From: Flavobacterium ginsengisoli
Lineage (GTDB): Bacteria > Bacteroidota > Bacteroidia > Flavobacteriales > Flavobacteriaceae
DNA length: 64,000 bases
Direction of reading: 5' to 3'
Assembly: GCF_029625315.1 (NCBI RefSeq)
Contig: NZ_CP121110.1
Coordinates: 3,605,001-3,669,000, forward strand
Under the pieces are notes generated by a model that worked only from the letters and a program-made list of their open reading frames with translations, was not told where the DNA came from and did no database searches. The translations under genes and the position numbers were made by a program. This document shows, one piece after another, positions 53,449 through 62,506 of the stretch (positions are counted from its first letter, which is position 1; each line of letters opens with the position of its first letter).

Positions 53449-53502
53449 CAAAAATACAACTCTTGTAATTGTTTGAATTACAGAATTTTAAAATAATGTT
53501 AT

Positions 53503-55326
53503 ATGATTGTAAAAAAATTATCATTAGTGGTTTCGGCTTTCTTCTCGTTAGCTGTCTGTGCGCAAGAAACGGCAAAGACAGATGTAGAATTGAAGCCAGA
53601 GGTTAAACTTTCATATTTAGATTCTATTAAAAGTACTTTCAAAAAAGACAATCTAGCTACAAAAGTAGACAGTCTTTGGATGAACGAATTAGTAAGTCTA
53701 GATATTTATGATGATCTAACCAAAGACATTCAAACCATTAACAAAGATGTTACTGTTGATGAAGAACTTCCAACCGAATTGCTAAAACAGCGTTTGGCGG
53801 CGATGAATCAGAAATCACCTTTTGAAATTCAATACAATCAAGGTTTAGAAAATATAATAAAGTCATTTCTTAAGAACCGTAAAAAATCGTTTTCTCGATT
53901 AATGGCTTTATCAGAATATTATTTCCCAATGTTTGAGGATGCTTTTGCAAAACAAAACGTTCCTTTAGAAATAAAATATTTAGCCGTTGTAGAATCTGCT
54001 TTAAATCCTAAAGCAGTTTCTAAAATGGGCGCCACGGGACTTTGGCAGTTTATGTACGGAACCGGAAAACAATACGCTTTAAAAATTGATTCTTATATCG
54101 ACGAAAGAAGCGATCCTCTTAAAGCTACAGCAGTAACTTCAGAATACATGACCAAAATGTTTAATATTTTTGGAGACTGGGAACTGGTTTTAGCTTCTTA
54201 TAATTCAGGTCCAGGAAATGTTACTAAAGCAATTCGTCGTTCTGGCGGAAAAACAAAATACTGGGACATTCGTAATTATCTTCCAAAAGAAACTCAAGGT
54301 TACGTTCCAGCTTTCTTAGCAACAATGTACCTTTTTGAATACCACAAAGAACACGGAATTAATCCAGAAAGAGCCGTAGTTAAAAACTTCGAAACAGATA
54401 CTATAGCAGTCAAAAATCAAATGTCTTTCAAACAGATTGCAGATTTATTAGACATGCCACAATCGCAAATTCAGCTTTTAAATCCATCTTATAAAATGGG
54501 AGTTGTTCCGTTTTACCAAGGAGAACAGCATTTTATTCGTCTTCCAAAAGATAAAGTAGCAACTTTTGTTTCAAACGAAGATCAGATTTATGCTTATGTG
54601 AAGTATGATTCTGAAATGAAATCAACTAATTCAAGATTAGCTATAAAGTATACTCCAAAAACAAAACCAGCGGTTGCAAAACCAGCAACAGCAGTTGAAA
54701 GTGGAGATTTCGAATTTTACAAAGTTAGAAAAGGAGACAATTTAGGCGCAATCGCTTCTAAGTATAATGTAAGCATTAGCGAGCTTAAAAAATGGAATAA
54801 TTTAAAAACAAATGCCGTTGCAATAGGCAGAAGTTTAAAAATTAAATCTGAAGAACCTTCACCATCAGCTATTAAAGCAAATGCAGTTATAGATAAAAAA
54901 GAAGAAGCTATTGCTTCTGCTGAAGAAAAAACGAAACCTACAGCAGTCGATATGGACTATGTTGTAGTAGCTGGAGATAATTTAGGTAGCATTGCAAAGA
55001 AATTCGGTACGACTATTGCGGAGTTAAAAGAATTTAACGATTTAACTTCAAATAACATTGGTTTAGGAAAAACACTTATTATTTCTAAAGCAACAATAGT
55101 TATAGAAGAGCCGGCTTCAACAGCAATTGCATCAAACTCGGTTGATTCATTCAAGAAAAAAGCACCTTCTAAAAACGTTAGCGAAGATTATTACGTTAAG
55201 AAAGGAGATTCTTTATACAGCATTTCTAAAAAATATCCTGGAGTAACAATTTCAGATATTAAAAAATGGAATGGTATTAAAGATGAAGATATTAAACCAG
55301 GAATGAAACTTAAAATAAACGGATAA
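53503..55326 (+). CDS. MltD-like membrane-bound lytic transglycosylase with three LysM domains
   Basis: This enzyme cleaves the glycan strands of peptidoglycan. After a signal peptide (LSLVVSAFFSLAVCAQE) comes an SLT/MltD catalytic domain with the probable catalytic glutamate near residue 164 (KYLAVVESALNPKAVSKMGATGLWQFM) and ASYNSGPGNV. Three LysM peptidoglycan-binding repeats follow, near residues 405-450, 485-530 and 562-605 (KVRKGDNLGAIASKYNV; VVAGDNLGSIAKKFG; VKKGDSLYSISKKYP). It is 607 residues. Confidence 0.94.
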   Translation: MIVKKLSLVVSAFFSLAVCAQETAKTDVELKPEVKLSYLDSIKSTFKKDNLATKVDSLWMNELVSLDIYDDLTKDIQTINKDVTVDEELPTELLKQRLAAMNQKSPFEIQYNQGLENIIKSFLKNRKKSFSRLMALSEYYFPMFEDAFAKQNVPLEIKYLAVVESALNPKAVSKMGATGLWQFMYGTGKQYALKIDSYIDERSDPLKATAVTSEYMTKMFNIFGDWELVLASYNSGPGNVTKAIRRSGGKTKYWDIRNYLPKETQGYVPAFLATMYLFEYHKEHGINPERAVVKNFETDTIAVKNQMSFKQIADLLDMPQSQIQLLNPSYKMGVVPFYQGEQHFIRLPKDKVATFVSNEDQIYAYVKYDSEMKSTNSRLAIKYTPKTKPAVAKPATAVESGDFEFYKVRKGDNLGAIASKYNVSISELKKWNNLKTNAVAIGRSLKIKSEEPSPSAIKANAVIDKKEEAIASAEEKTKPTAVDMDYVVVAGDNLGSIAKKFGTTIAELKEFNDLTSNNIGLGKTLIISKATIVIEEPASTAIASNSVDSFKKKAPSKNVSEDYYVKKGDSLYSISKKYPGVTISDIKKWNGIKDEDIKPGMKLKING

Positions 55327-55340
55327 TAGAAAAATCTTAT

Positions 55341-55348
55341 TAAATTTG
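55341..55348 (+). promoter_or_regulatory. -7 box of the DUF4837 gene
   Basis: TAAATTTG, 24 bp before the ATG at 55373. Confidence 0.4.
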
Positions 55349-55372
55349 GGTTTTATTTCATAAATTAAAAAA

Positions 55373-56338
55373 ATGAATAAAACCCATTTTTTATTGCTAT
55401 TACTTCCGTTTTTACTGACTTCTTGTTTCAAAAGTGAAAAACAAGAAACAGTCTCAGGGAAAACCAATACCATTTCGGTCATTATAGACGACCAGTTATG
55501 GTATGGAGAAGTGGGCGATAGTATTAGAAATAAATTTGCCTCACCAGTTCTTGGACTCACTCAAGAAGAACCACTTTTTACCATTAATCAATATCCTGCT
55601 AGATTGCTAGAAGGTTTTGTTACCGATAGCCGAAGCATTATTGTGGTAAAAAAAGCTACAGCTGATAAATTCGAAATCATTCGAAGCAAAAACCTTCCAC
55701 ACAATACTTTTCGCATTTACGGAAAATCAGTAGATGATATTATTTGCAGTATAGAATTAAACTCAGCTCAAATAATAAAAATTATTCACGATGCCGAAAT
55801 TCAAAAGATTCAAGAAGATAATAGCACTTCACTATTAAATAAAGCCATTATAAAAAACAAATTCCATATTAATATTCAGATTCCGACAGGATATGAATAC
55901 ATGTTGCACAAAAGGAATTTTATCTGGCTGAAAAAAGAAATCATAAGCGGTAATACTAGCTTACTGATCTACCAAATTCCGCTTAGCAATTTTAAGAAGA
56001 AAAAAGATGTCGTAAATGCAATTGTCAAAATGCGTGATTCGGTTGGCAAATACATTCAAGGACGCGAACCCAATACGCAAATGATTACCAGCGAAGCTTA
56101 CGCACCGTATTTTTCAAAGGTAACCTTAGACAATAAAGACGCCTTTGAAACAAAAGGAACTTGGGAATTGAAAAACGATTTCATGACTGGGCCATTTATC
56201 AATTACGCTATAGTAGATCCAACTTTCAATCGTGTTTTGGTTATCGAAGGATTCTGTTATTCGCCATCACATCAAGAACGTGATCTAATGCTAAATCTTG
56301 AGGCAATTATAAAAACAGTTAGAATCGATAAACGATAA
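55373..56338 (+). CDS. DUF4837 family lipoprotein
   Basis: A 321-residue lipoprotein: signal MNKTHFLLLLLPFLLTSC with the lipid-accepting cysteine at residue 18, then the DUF4837 body (ISVIIDDQLWYGEVGDSIRNKFASPVLGLTQEEP). The function is unknown; the family is found in Bacteroidota. It follows the LysM transglycosylase by 46 bp, but has its own -7 box. Confidence 0.9.
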   Translation: MNKTHFLLLLLPFLLTSCFKSEKQETVSGKTNTISVIIDDQLWYGEVGDSIRNKFASPVLGLTQEEPLFTINQYPARLLEGFVTDSRSIIVVKKATADKFEIIRSKNLPHNTFRIYGKSVDDIICSIELNSAQIIKIIHDAEIQKIQEDNSTSLLNKAIIKNKFHINIQIPTGYEYMLHKRNFIWLKKEIISGNTSLLIYQIPLSNFKKKKDVVNAIVKMRDSVGKYIQGREPNTQMITSEAYAPYFSKVTLDNKDAFETKGTWELKNDFMTGPFINYAIVDPTFNRVLVIEGFCYSPSHQERDLMLNLEAIIKTVRIDKR

Positions 56339-56506
56339 TGGTTTTTACTTTAGGTTTCAAGTTAATAAAGTTGCGTGATAAAATCTGCGCATTTCTCTGA
56401 GAACTTCACGATAAAATAGACAAGGCACATCAACTTAGAAACAGAAATTCGAAACCACGATTTTTTTTCGTAATTTTATTTGTAACAAACATTAAAACAA
56501 ATAGTT

Positions 56507-57179
56507 ATGAAAAAATTAACCGCAATCTTAGCAATAATAACCTTATGTTTAGTTTCATGTAAAAAAGAAGTAAAAACTGAAACGGATACTGCAAAAGACT
56601 CTCTGGCCGTAAAAACGGAAGAACCACTTATTGAAGAGCCATTAGATTCTGCTTGCGCAAATGAAAGCTTGGATCGCTTATGCAACTCCAAGTGAAGCAC
56701 ATAAATTAATGGCCGATGAAGTTGGAAGTTGGAACTGCGATATGACATTTTGGACAGAACCAAATGGTAAACCACAAAAATCGACCTCAGTAGCAGAAAT
56801 CAAAATGATTTTAGGAGGACGTTATCAAGAAGCTGTTTATAAAGGAACAATGATGGGGCAACCTTTTGAAGGAAAAGCTACACTTGCGTACAATAACGCA
56901 AGTGAAGAATATACCAGCACTTTTATCGATAATATGGGAACAGGAATGATGGTTGGCATGGGAAAATACAATCAAGCGACAAAGAGTATGGAATTTAAAG
57001 GCGAAATGGTTAATCCTGTTAATGGCGAGAAAACACCATATCGCGAAATTTATACAATCGTTGATCCGAAAACCAGAAAAATGGAAATGTTCGATATGAA
57101 AAACGGATCTGAATATAAAAGCATGGAAATTGTAATGACGAAAAAAGTAATTTTTCTACAAGACACAAATTACAAATGA
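56507..57179 (+). CDS. DUF1579 family lipoprotein (frame interrupted)
   Basis: The signal is MKKLTAILAIITLCLVSC, with lipobox cysteine at residue 18. The body is DUF1579-like (SEAHKLMADEVGSWNCDMTFWTEPNGKPQ ... GGRYQEAVYKGTMMGQPFEGKATLAYNN). The frame breaks at 56651-56656, where GCTTGC stands for GCTGC (GCAGC on the other strand). Deleting one base gives ...DSAAQMKAWIAYATPSEAHK... and 223 residues. The gene stands between two long spacers. Function is unknown. Confidence 0.87.
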
Positions 57180-57180
57180 G

Positions 57181-57222
57181 CAAAGGCATAAAGTTTATAT
57201 ATGAATATAACTTTGTGCCTTT
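57181..57222 (+). terminator. Terminator-like hairpin
   Basis: AAAGGCATAAAGTT-type arm pairs with AACTTTGTGCCTTT (one G-T pair), just after the DUF1579 stop. Confidence 0.65.
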
Positions 57223-57305
57223 ACTATTTCTATTAGAAACTTTAGCATAGCAAAAAAAAATATAACTTAGCGTCTTCGTGCCTTTGTGGCAAAAAATAAG
57301 GAAGA

Positions 57306-57752
57306 ATGGATTTAAAATGGAAAATAAAGCCTTTTGAGGCATTAACTGTTCATGAGTTATATGATTTACTCAGATTGCGTAGTGAGATCTTTGTAGTAGA
57401 GCAAAATTGTGTTTATTTGGATCTAGATGGTAAAGACAAGAAAGCATTGCACCTAATTGGAGAATTTGAAGGTAAAATCGTTGCCTATTCTCGCTTATTT
57501 GATGCTGGAATTAGTTTTGACAATGCTTCAATCGGAAGAGTTACTGTAGATGCAAATTACAGAGATAAAAAATGGGGGCATGAATTAATGCAGGAAGCGA
57601 TTGCGGGAATTAAATCTAATTTTGGAAAAGAAAAAATAACTATTGGCGCGCAATTGTATCTAAAGAAATTTTACGAAAGCCACGGTTTTGTTCAAACCAG
57701 CGAAATGTATTTAGAAGATGATATTCCGCATATTGAGATGATTCGAGAATAA
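57306..57752 (+). CDS. ElaA-type GNAT acetyltransferase
   Basis: A 148-residue GNAT N-acetyltransferase of the ElaA group. The start MDLKWKIKPFEALTVHELYDLLRLRSEIFVVEQNCVY is typical, followed by the acetyl-CoA-binding strand and helix (IGRVTVDANYRDKKWGHELMQEAI) and YESHGF. The substrate is unknown. Upstream is a CTTAGCGTCTTCGTGCC sequence of a type repeated in such genomes. Confidence 0.92.
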   Translation: MDLKWKIKPFEALTVHELYDLLRLRSEIFVVEQNCVYLDLDGKDKKALHLIGEFEGKIVAYSRLFDAGISFDNASIGRVTVDANYRDKKWGHELMQEAIAGIKSNFGKEKITIGAQLYLKKFYESHGFVQTSEMYLEDDIPHIEMIRE

Positions 57753-57822
57753 CTAAATAATGAAATAAATACGCAATAAGCATAGAATCTTAGTAACTCA
57801 GCATCTTAGAAGCTCTAAAAAC

Positions 57823-58626
57823 TTAGATTTTAGTAATCACAAATTCTACCCTACGATCGTAATTATCGCCTTTTCCTAACGGATATTTATTGCCGCAGCC
57901 TATATAGGTCATGCGGCTTTTTGATATTTTTTTTGAAATTAAATAATGGAAAACAGTTTTTGCACGGTTCCAAGAAAGCCTTCTTTCTTTAGTATCTCTG
58001 TCAATTCCATCGCTATAAATTTCAGGTGTGCGAGAAACATGTCCGCGAATTTCAAAATTTAAGTTTCGATGATCTTGAAGAGTTATGGCAATTTTATCTA
58101 ATTCCTTTTTAGAATTGGGAGTTAATCTAGCACTTCCAATATCAAATAAAATAGACTCTAGGCAAACTTTATCTCCGACTTTTAAAATGTCTTTGAAGGA
58201 AGAATGAATTCCTTTTCCGAAACTATTTTTCTTAACAACAATTAAATCAACCCGCCGATTTCGCAGACGTGTTTCGTGCAGATTTTCTACAGTATCTGCT
58301 TTTACAACAACACGTCCTTTTCCTTCTAGAATAACAATTTTACTTTGATTGAAGCCTTTTTTAACTAATAGATTCTGAATTGTATTGGCCCGATTATTAG
58401 ATAATCTAAAATTATACTCGTCGTTGCCGCGATCATCGCAATAGCCATAAATCTGTATAGACTCTACTTTAGAAGTGTCTATGTTCTTTATAAAGTTAGA
58501 AACCACATTGATTTGCTTTTCTGTCAAATCATACCTGTCAAATTCAAAGTAAATGGTTTCAACAGGTTTTTGCTGTGCGTTTACTGTATAAAATGAAAAA
58601 AGAATCAGGGCTAGAGGTAACTTCAT
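57823..58626 (-). CDS. Protein with two OmpA-like peptidoglycan-binding domains
   Basis: A 267-residue secreted protein with a signal peptide (MKLPLALILFSFYTVNAQQ) and two tandem OmpA-like domains: YFEFDRYDLTEKQINVVSNF...YGYCDDRGNDEYNFRLSNNRANT and LFDIGSARLTPNSKKELDKIA...RGHVSRTPEIYSDG...RRLSWNRAKTVFHYL. The second keeps a less standard diaminopimelate-binding region. There is no beta barrel, so it is probably a periplasmic wall-binding protein. It lies 4 bp after the S41 protease gene and is likely co-transcribed. Confidence 0.88.
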   Translation of the reverse strand: MKLPLALILFSFYTVNAQQKPVETIYFEFDRYDLTEKQINVVSNFIKNIDTSKVESIQIYGYCDDRGNDEYNFRLSNNRANTIQNLLVKKGFNQSKIVILEGKGRVVVKADTVENLHETRLRNRRVDLIVVKKNSFGKGIHSSFKDILKVGDKVCLESILFDIGSARLTPNSKKELDKIAITLQDHRNLNFEIRGHVSRTPEIYSDGIDRDTKERRLSWNRAKTVFHYLISKKISKSRMTYIGCGNKYPLGKGDNYDRRVEFVITKI

Positions 58627-58629
58627 TCA

Positions 58630-60267
58630 CTACATTTTTAAAATCGTTTTATATTCTGTTTGGTTATTTAATACACTAACTGCTCTTTTAATTTCTGAAT
58701 TGTTTTTTAGATAATACTGATACAAACCTTCTTGATATTGATATCTCTTAATCAATTCTTCCAAGATCATGTTTTTAATCTCTTTTTGGTTTTTATCCAG
58801 TAAAGTCGTTTCGCTTTTTTCTAAAGCATTTAACAATTGCTGATATTCGGCAGTAATCGTCTCGTCTATTTTTTCTTTTTTAGTCGCAACTAAAGTATTT
58901 TTCAAAGCCACTTCGGTTTCGGTATCAAAAGTGATTTTGTTGGTTTTTAGGAATTGTTTAAAAGCCGCATAATCTGCATCAGTAAGAGTTGGAATCTTAT
59001 CTCCTAAATTTGGATTTTTGTAATAATATGATGTAGCATAATCAAAAACGCCATCGTTTTTGGTTAAAGCAGTAGCAATCGGACTTATTTTAGTTTCTTC
59101 CAATTCGATATCTGGTAAAACTCCACCTCCGTCATAAACTGTTCTTCCTTTTCTGGTTTTAAAAGCGTTGAAGTTTTTTGCTTCTGTTTTTTGAGCCACA
59201 CCGTTTTTGTCTTTATGCGCATAATCCAAAGCCTGAATACATCTTCCAGAAGGTGTATAATATCTAGAAATAGTAACTTTCAATTGCGTTCCATAAGTTA
59301 AATCAACAGAGCGTTGTACCAAACCTTTACCAAAACTTCTGCTTCCTAAAATAACAGCACGATCCAAATCTTGTAAAGCACCCGAAACAATTTCAGATGC
59401 CGAAGCACTTCTTCCGTTTACTAAAATTGCCAACGGAATTTCAGTATCTACCGGTTCTTTCTGTGTTTTATAAGTATTATTATGTTTTTCAATTCTAGAT
59501 TTAGTTGTTACAATAACTTCATTCTTCGGAACAAATAAATTACAGATATCAATTGCTTCGTTTAATAAACCTCCTGGATTTCCTCTTAAATCCAAAACAA
59601 TTTGTTTGGCTCCGTCAGCTTTTAATTTCTCAAGAGCGTCTTTTACTTCAGCAGAAGCTTTTCTGCTAAAATGCGCCAAAACAATATATCCTGTTTTATC
59701 ATCAATTTTTCCGTAAAAAGGAACCGATTTAATATCAACTTCATCCAAAACCAAAACCGTGGTGCTTGGTTTTCCTTGACGTAGATATTTGATGTTGATT
59801 TTAGTGTTTTTTGTTCCTTTTAATAATTGAGAAGCGTCGTCTTTAAAATCAGCAATCAAAACATCACCTATTTGGATAATTTCATCTCCCGCTTTAAGTC
59901 CCGCTTTATCTGCCGGATAATTTTTATAAGGTTCACGAACAATTAGACGGTCGTTTTTTCTAGAAATCAAAGCGCCAATTCCGGTATATTCTCCAGTATT
60001 ATTGATTTTAAAGTTAACAACATCTTGCTCGTTAAAATAAACCGTGTACGGATCCAGACTTGCCAACATGCTTTTGATCGCTTTATCCATCAAATCTCCT
60101 GGATTCGTTTCATCAACATAATTGGTATTTACGGCCTTGAACAAAGTCGTGAAAATTTCGATCTGTTTGGCAATTTCAAAAAAATCTTCTCTAAAACTGG
60201 TTCCAACAAACAACATTCCCGCCGCAGCGACTGGTATAATAAATTTCTTCTTGAAATACGGATACAT
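58630..60267 (-). CDS. S41 family C-terminal processing peptidase
   Basis: This CtpA/Prc-type periplasmic serine protease is 545 residues long, with an N-terminal membrane anchor (IIPVAAAGMLFVGT), a PDZ domain near 90-175 (TGIGALISRKNDRLIVREP ... AGLKAGDEII), and the Ser-Lys catalytic pair in GRSASASEI (Ser near 289) and SFGKGLVQ (Lys near 314). A long helical C-terminal extension follows. It overlaps the end of the upstream DUF4349 frame by 77 bp. Confidence 0.94.
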   Translation of the reverse strand: MYPYFKKKFIIPVAAAGMLFVGTSFREDFFEIAKQIEIFTTLFKAVNTNYVDETNPGDLMDKAIKSMLASLDPYTVYFNEQDVVNFKINNTGEYTGIGALISRKNDRLIVREPYKNYPADKAGLKAGDEIIQIGDVLIADFKDDASQLLKGTKNTKINIKYLRQGKPSTTVLVLDEVDIKSVPFYGKIDDKTGYIVLAHFSRKASAEVKDALEKLKADGAKQIVLDLRGNPGGLLNEAIDICNLFVPKNEVIVTTKSRIEKHNNTYKTQKEPVDTEIPLAILVNGRSASASEIVSGALQDLDRAVILGSRSFGKGLVQRSVDLTYGTQLKVTISRYYTPSGRCIQALDYAHKDKNGVAQKTEAKNFNAFKTRKGRTVYDGGGVLPDIELEETKISPIATALTKNDGVFDYATSYYYKNPNLGDKIPTLTDADYAAFKQFLKTNKITFDTETEVALKNTLVATKKEKIDETITAEYQQLLNALEKSETTLLDKNQKEIKNMILEELIKRYQYQEGLYQYYLKNNSEIKRAVSVLNNQTEYKTILKM

Positions 60268-61114
60268 GATTATTCTTTTTTCTTCTTTTTAATCTTTTTC
60301 TAATAAAATAGGCAAATACAACAAATAAAATGACAAACGGCCAAGCGCTTAATAATGAAAGCAATAAATCGGACAATGTATAAAATCCAGATTCAATTGC
60401 GCTCCAAAGTTTAGAGCCGTAAGATATTTTGACACCCTCTTTTTCAGGTATTGTTTTATAAAATTCAATAGTGATTGTACTTTCAGAAACTCTACTTTCT
60501 AAATATTTCAGCTGACCTTCTTTGGATTCTATTTCTTCACGAATAGTCGAAATTTGTTCTTCAATCTCTAAAATCTCACTAACCTTATTGGCTTTCTTTA
60601 AAATTTCTAGATAACGTTCTTCTAGCTTTTTCTTTGTTTTTAATCTTGAAGTCAGATCAATATATTGTTCTGTAACATCTTGTGCAGAGATATTTTTAAC
60701 TTCAAAATACGAAACACCTTTCGAAACATCATTTATAAAACGGTCAAAATTCTGACTAGGCACTTTTATAGTAAGATTTCTAAAAAGAGTTGCAAAATCT
60801 TTTCCTTCAGAATCGTTTATAATTCTAGCCTTACTATTTGCAACAGCTTTTTGAATTTGAGCGAATGAATTTTCTAAATTATCGGTTTCAAATTTTAAAG
60901 TTGCTTCTTTTATAATTTTTTGTTCGACTTGTTGATCTACCTTCGGAGGCGGAGGTGCTTGTAGTGGATCTGCTTGTCGGTCATAAGAGACGCTTTCTGC
61001 TTTTGCAGGCATTTTAACCGAAGAAATGATTACATTTTCATCAGCCGAAGCTCCAGTTTTGCTACAGCCAGAAAGAACTAAAATAAAAACAACTAAAAGG
61101 AGAAGATGTCGCAT
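60191..61114 (-). CDS. DUF4349 family lipoprotein
   Basis: The signal is MRHLLLLVVFILVLSGC with the lipid cysteine at residue 17. The DUF4349 body has a long coiled coil (KKLEERYLEILKKANKVSEILEIEEQIS) and a C-terminal membrane helix (PFVILFVVFAYFIRKRLKRR). The frame runs 77 bp into the S41 protease gene with an uncharacteristic tail. One extra A in the AAAAAA run near 60281 would give a stop just after RRKK, so the true end may be near 60280. Confidence 0.85.
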   Translation of the reverse strand: MRHLLLLVVFILVLSGCSKTGASADENVIISSVKMPAKAESVSYDRQADPLQAPPPPKVDQQVEQKIIKEATLKFETDNLENSFAQIQKAVANSKARIINDSEGKDFATLFRNLTIKVPSQNFDRFINDVSKGVSYFEVKNISAQDVTEQYIDLTSRLKTKKKLEERYLEILKKANKVSEILEIEEQISTIREEIESKEGQLKYLESRVSESTITIEFYKTIPEKEGVKISYGSKLWSAIESGFYTLSDLLLSLLSAWPFVILFVVFAYFIRKRLKRRKKNNHVSVFQEEIYYTSRCGGNVVCWNQF

Positions 61115-61184
61115 AAAATTTCAATTTAGAGCTAAAACTACGATTTTTTTGTCTAACTTGATTAATAATCTTACGTTTTGAAAT

Positions 61185-61589
61185 TTACGCTTCTGTTTTT
61201 GTTTCAGAATCCAAAGGTTTGTTAATTTGAGTTGCAAATTTCTCAAATAACTGAATCATTTTGGTATTGATTTCATCGTAAGACAAACGGTCTTTGGTTT
61301 GATAAAAAAGCATTATCGAATACGGCTGATCCAAGTTATCCAAAAGTAAATGTTTGTTCAAACGATAGGTTTCTCTCAAAACTCTTTTAAAATAATTTCG
61401 ATCAACGGCTTTCTTGAAGTATTTCTTTGAAACTGAAACGCCTATCTTGGTTTGTTCTTCTGAATTTGCTTCGACCTGACGGTAAACCAAACGAAGCGGA
61501 TATTTAGATACCGATTTTCCTTCAGAAAACAGTAATCCAATCGTAGTTTTGCTTTTTAAACGCTCGTTTTTAGGGTAAGTAAAGTTCAT
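61185..61589 (-). CDS. rnpA: Ribonuclease P protein component
   Basis: RnpA is the protein subunit of RNase P, which matures tRNA 5' ends. The 134-residue product has the family start (FTYPKNERLKSKTTIGLLFSEG), the central RLVYRQ strand and the RNR-type helix AVDRNYFKRVLRETYR. A -7 box TACCTTTG lies at 61621-61628, 31 bp before the ATG. rpmH is not next to it, unlike in many bacteria. Confidence 0.95.
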   Translation of the reverse strand: MNFTYPKNERLKSKTTIGLLFSEGKSVSKYPLRLVYRQVEANSEEQTKIGVSVSKKYFKKAVDRNYFKRVLRETYRLNKHLLLDNLDQPYSIMLFYQTKDRLSYDEINTKMIQLFEKFATQINKPLDSETKTEA

Positions 61590-61620
61590 TTAATTCAGAA
61601 AAAATTTGCAAATTCTAGTG

Positions 61621-61628
61621 CAAAGGTA
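61621..61628 (-). promoter_or_regulatory. -7 box of rnpA
   Basis: On the minus strand TACCTTTG, 31 bp before the ATG. Confidence 0.5.
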
Positions 61629-61688
61629 CAATTAAACCATAAAAACAGTTATTGTTTTCAATTTTAATAAGTCTAAAAATATATTTAC

Positions 61689-61696
61689 TACTTTTG
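61689..61696 (+). promoter_or_regulatory. -7 box of the PlsC-like gene
   Basis: TACTTTTG, 18 bp before the ATG at 61715. Confidence 0.5.
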
Positions 61697-61714
61697 CGCA
61701 TTAATTTTTGAAGC

Positions 61715-62461
61715 ATGGAAAAAATTATTTCTTATCCAATATCGGTAATTTACTATTTATTATTTGGTTTATGTTTGGTTGTTTTTCACCCAATTCAATG
61801 GATTTGTTTAAATGTTTTTGGTTACCAGGCTCACAAAAAAAGTGTTGATTATTTAAATTTCTGCCTTTTAAAATGTACAAACCTTGTTGGAACAAGATAT
61901 ACTATTGAAGGTGTAGACACGGTTCCGAAAGGTGTGCCAATCATTTTTGTGGCAAATCACCAAAGTATGTACGATATCGTGGCAATGATTTGGTACTTTA
62001 GACGTTTTCATTGTAAATTTGTAAGTAAGAAGGAGTTAGGTAGCGGAATTCCAAGTGTTTCTTATAATTTGAAATATGGAGGATCTGTCCTAATTGACCG
62101 AAAAGACCCTAAACAAGCGATACCAGTTATCAAAGGCTTGTCTGAATATATCGAAAAAAACACAAGATCTGCCGTTATCTTTCCAGAAGGAACAAGAAGT
62201 AAAACGGGAGTACCAAAAGAATTTGCGCAAAGCGGTTTAAAGATTTTATGCAAATATGCACCATCTGCATACGTTGTGCCCGTGAGTATCAATAATTCTT
62301 GGAAAATGGTAAAATTTGGTTTTTTTCCTGTTGGTTTAGGAAATCATCTGAAGTTTACAGCTCATCCAGCTTTAGCTGTCAAAGATTACAAGTTTGAAGA
62401 GCTCATGGAGATTACTGAAAAAGCAGTTAAAGAAGGAATAAATGAATATAAACAGGTTTAA
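61715..62461 (+). CDS. 1-acyl-sn-glycerol-3-phosphate acyltransferase (PlsC-like)
   Basis: A 248-residue membrane acyltransferase that probably converts lysophosphatidic acid to phosphatidic acid. It has an N-terminal helix (YYLLFGLCLVVFHPIQWI), the catalytic NHQSMYD, GSVLIDRKD, and FPEGTRSKTG. It reads toward the acyl-ACP desaturase gene 45 bp downstream, and the two would act in the same lipid pathway. Confidence 0.94.
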   Translation: MEKIISYPISVIYYLLFGLCLVVFHPIQWICLNVFGYQAHKKSVDYLNFCLLKCTNLVGTRYTIEGVDTVPKGVPIIFVANHQSMYDIVAMIWYFRRFHCKFVSKKELGSGIPSVSYNLKYGGSVLIDRKDPKQAIPVIKGLSEYIEKNTRSAVIFPEGTRSKTGVPKEFAQSGLKILCKYAPSAYVVPVSINNSWKMVKFGFFPVGLGNHLKFTAHPALAVKDYKFEELMEITEKAVKEGINEYKQV

Positions 62462-62506
62462 GTTTTAGTCCGAGCTAAAATGTAAAACCCAAATCTATAA
62501 TAAGTA

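Noticed and set aside
3154..57179. Interrupted genes as real pseudogenes or programmed frameshifts
   Set aside because: The breaks hit essential genes and share one pentamer, lack slippery sequences, and repair to exact lengths; a systematic error fits better.
57240..57830. Short CTTAG-type words near the ElaA and OmpA genes as a mobile element
   Set aside because: They resemble common intergenic low-complexity words of such genomes; no ends or duplications were seen.
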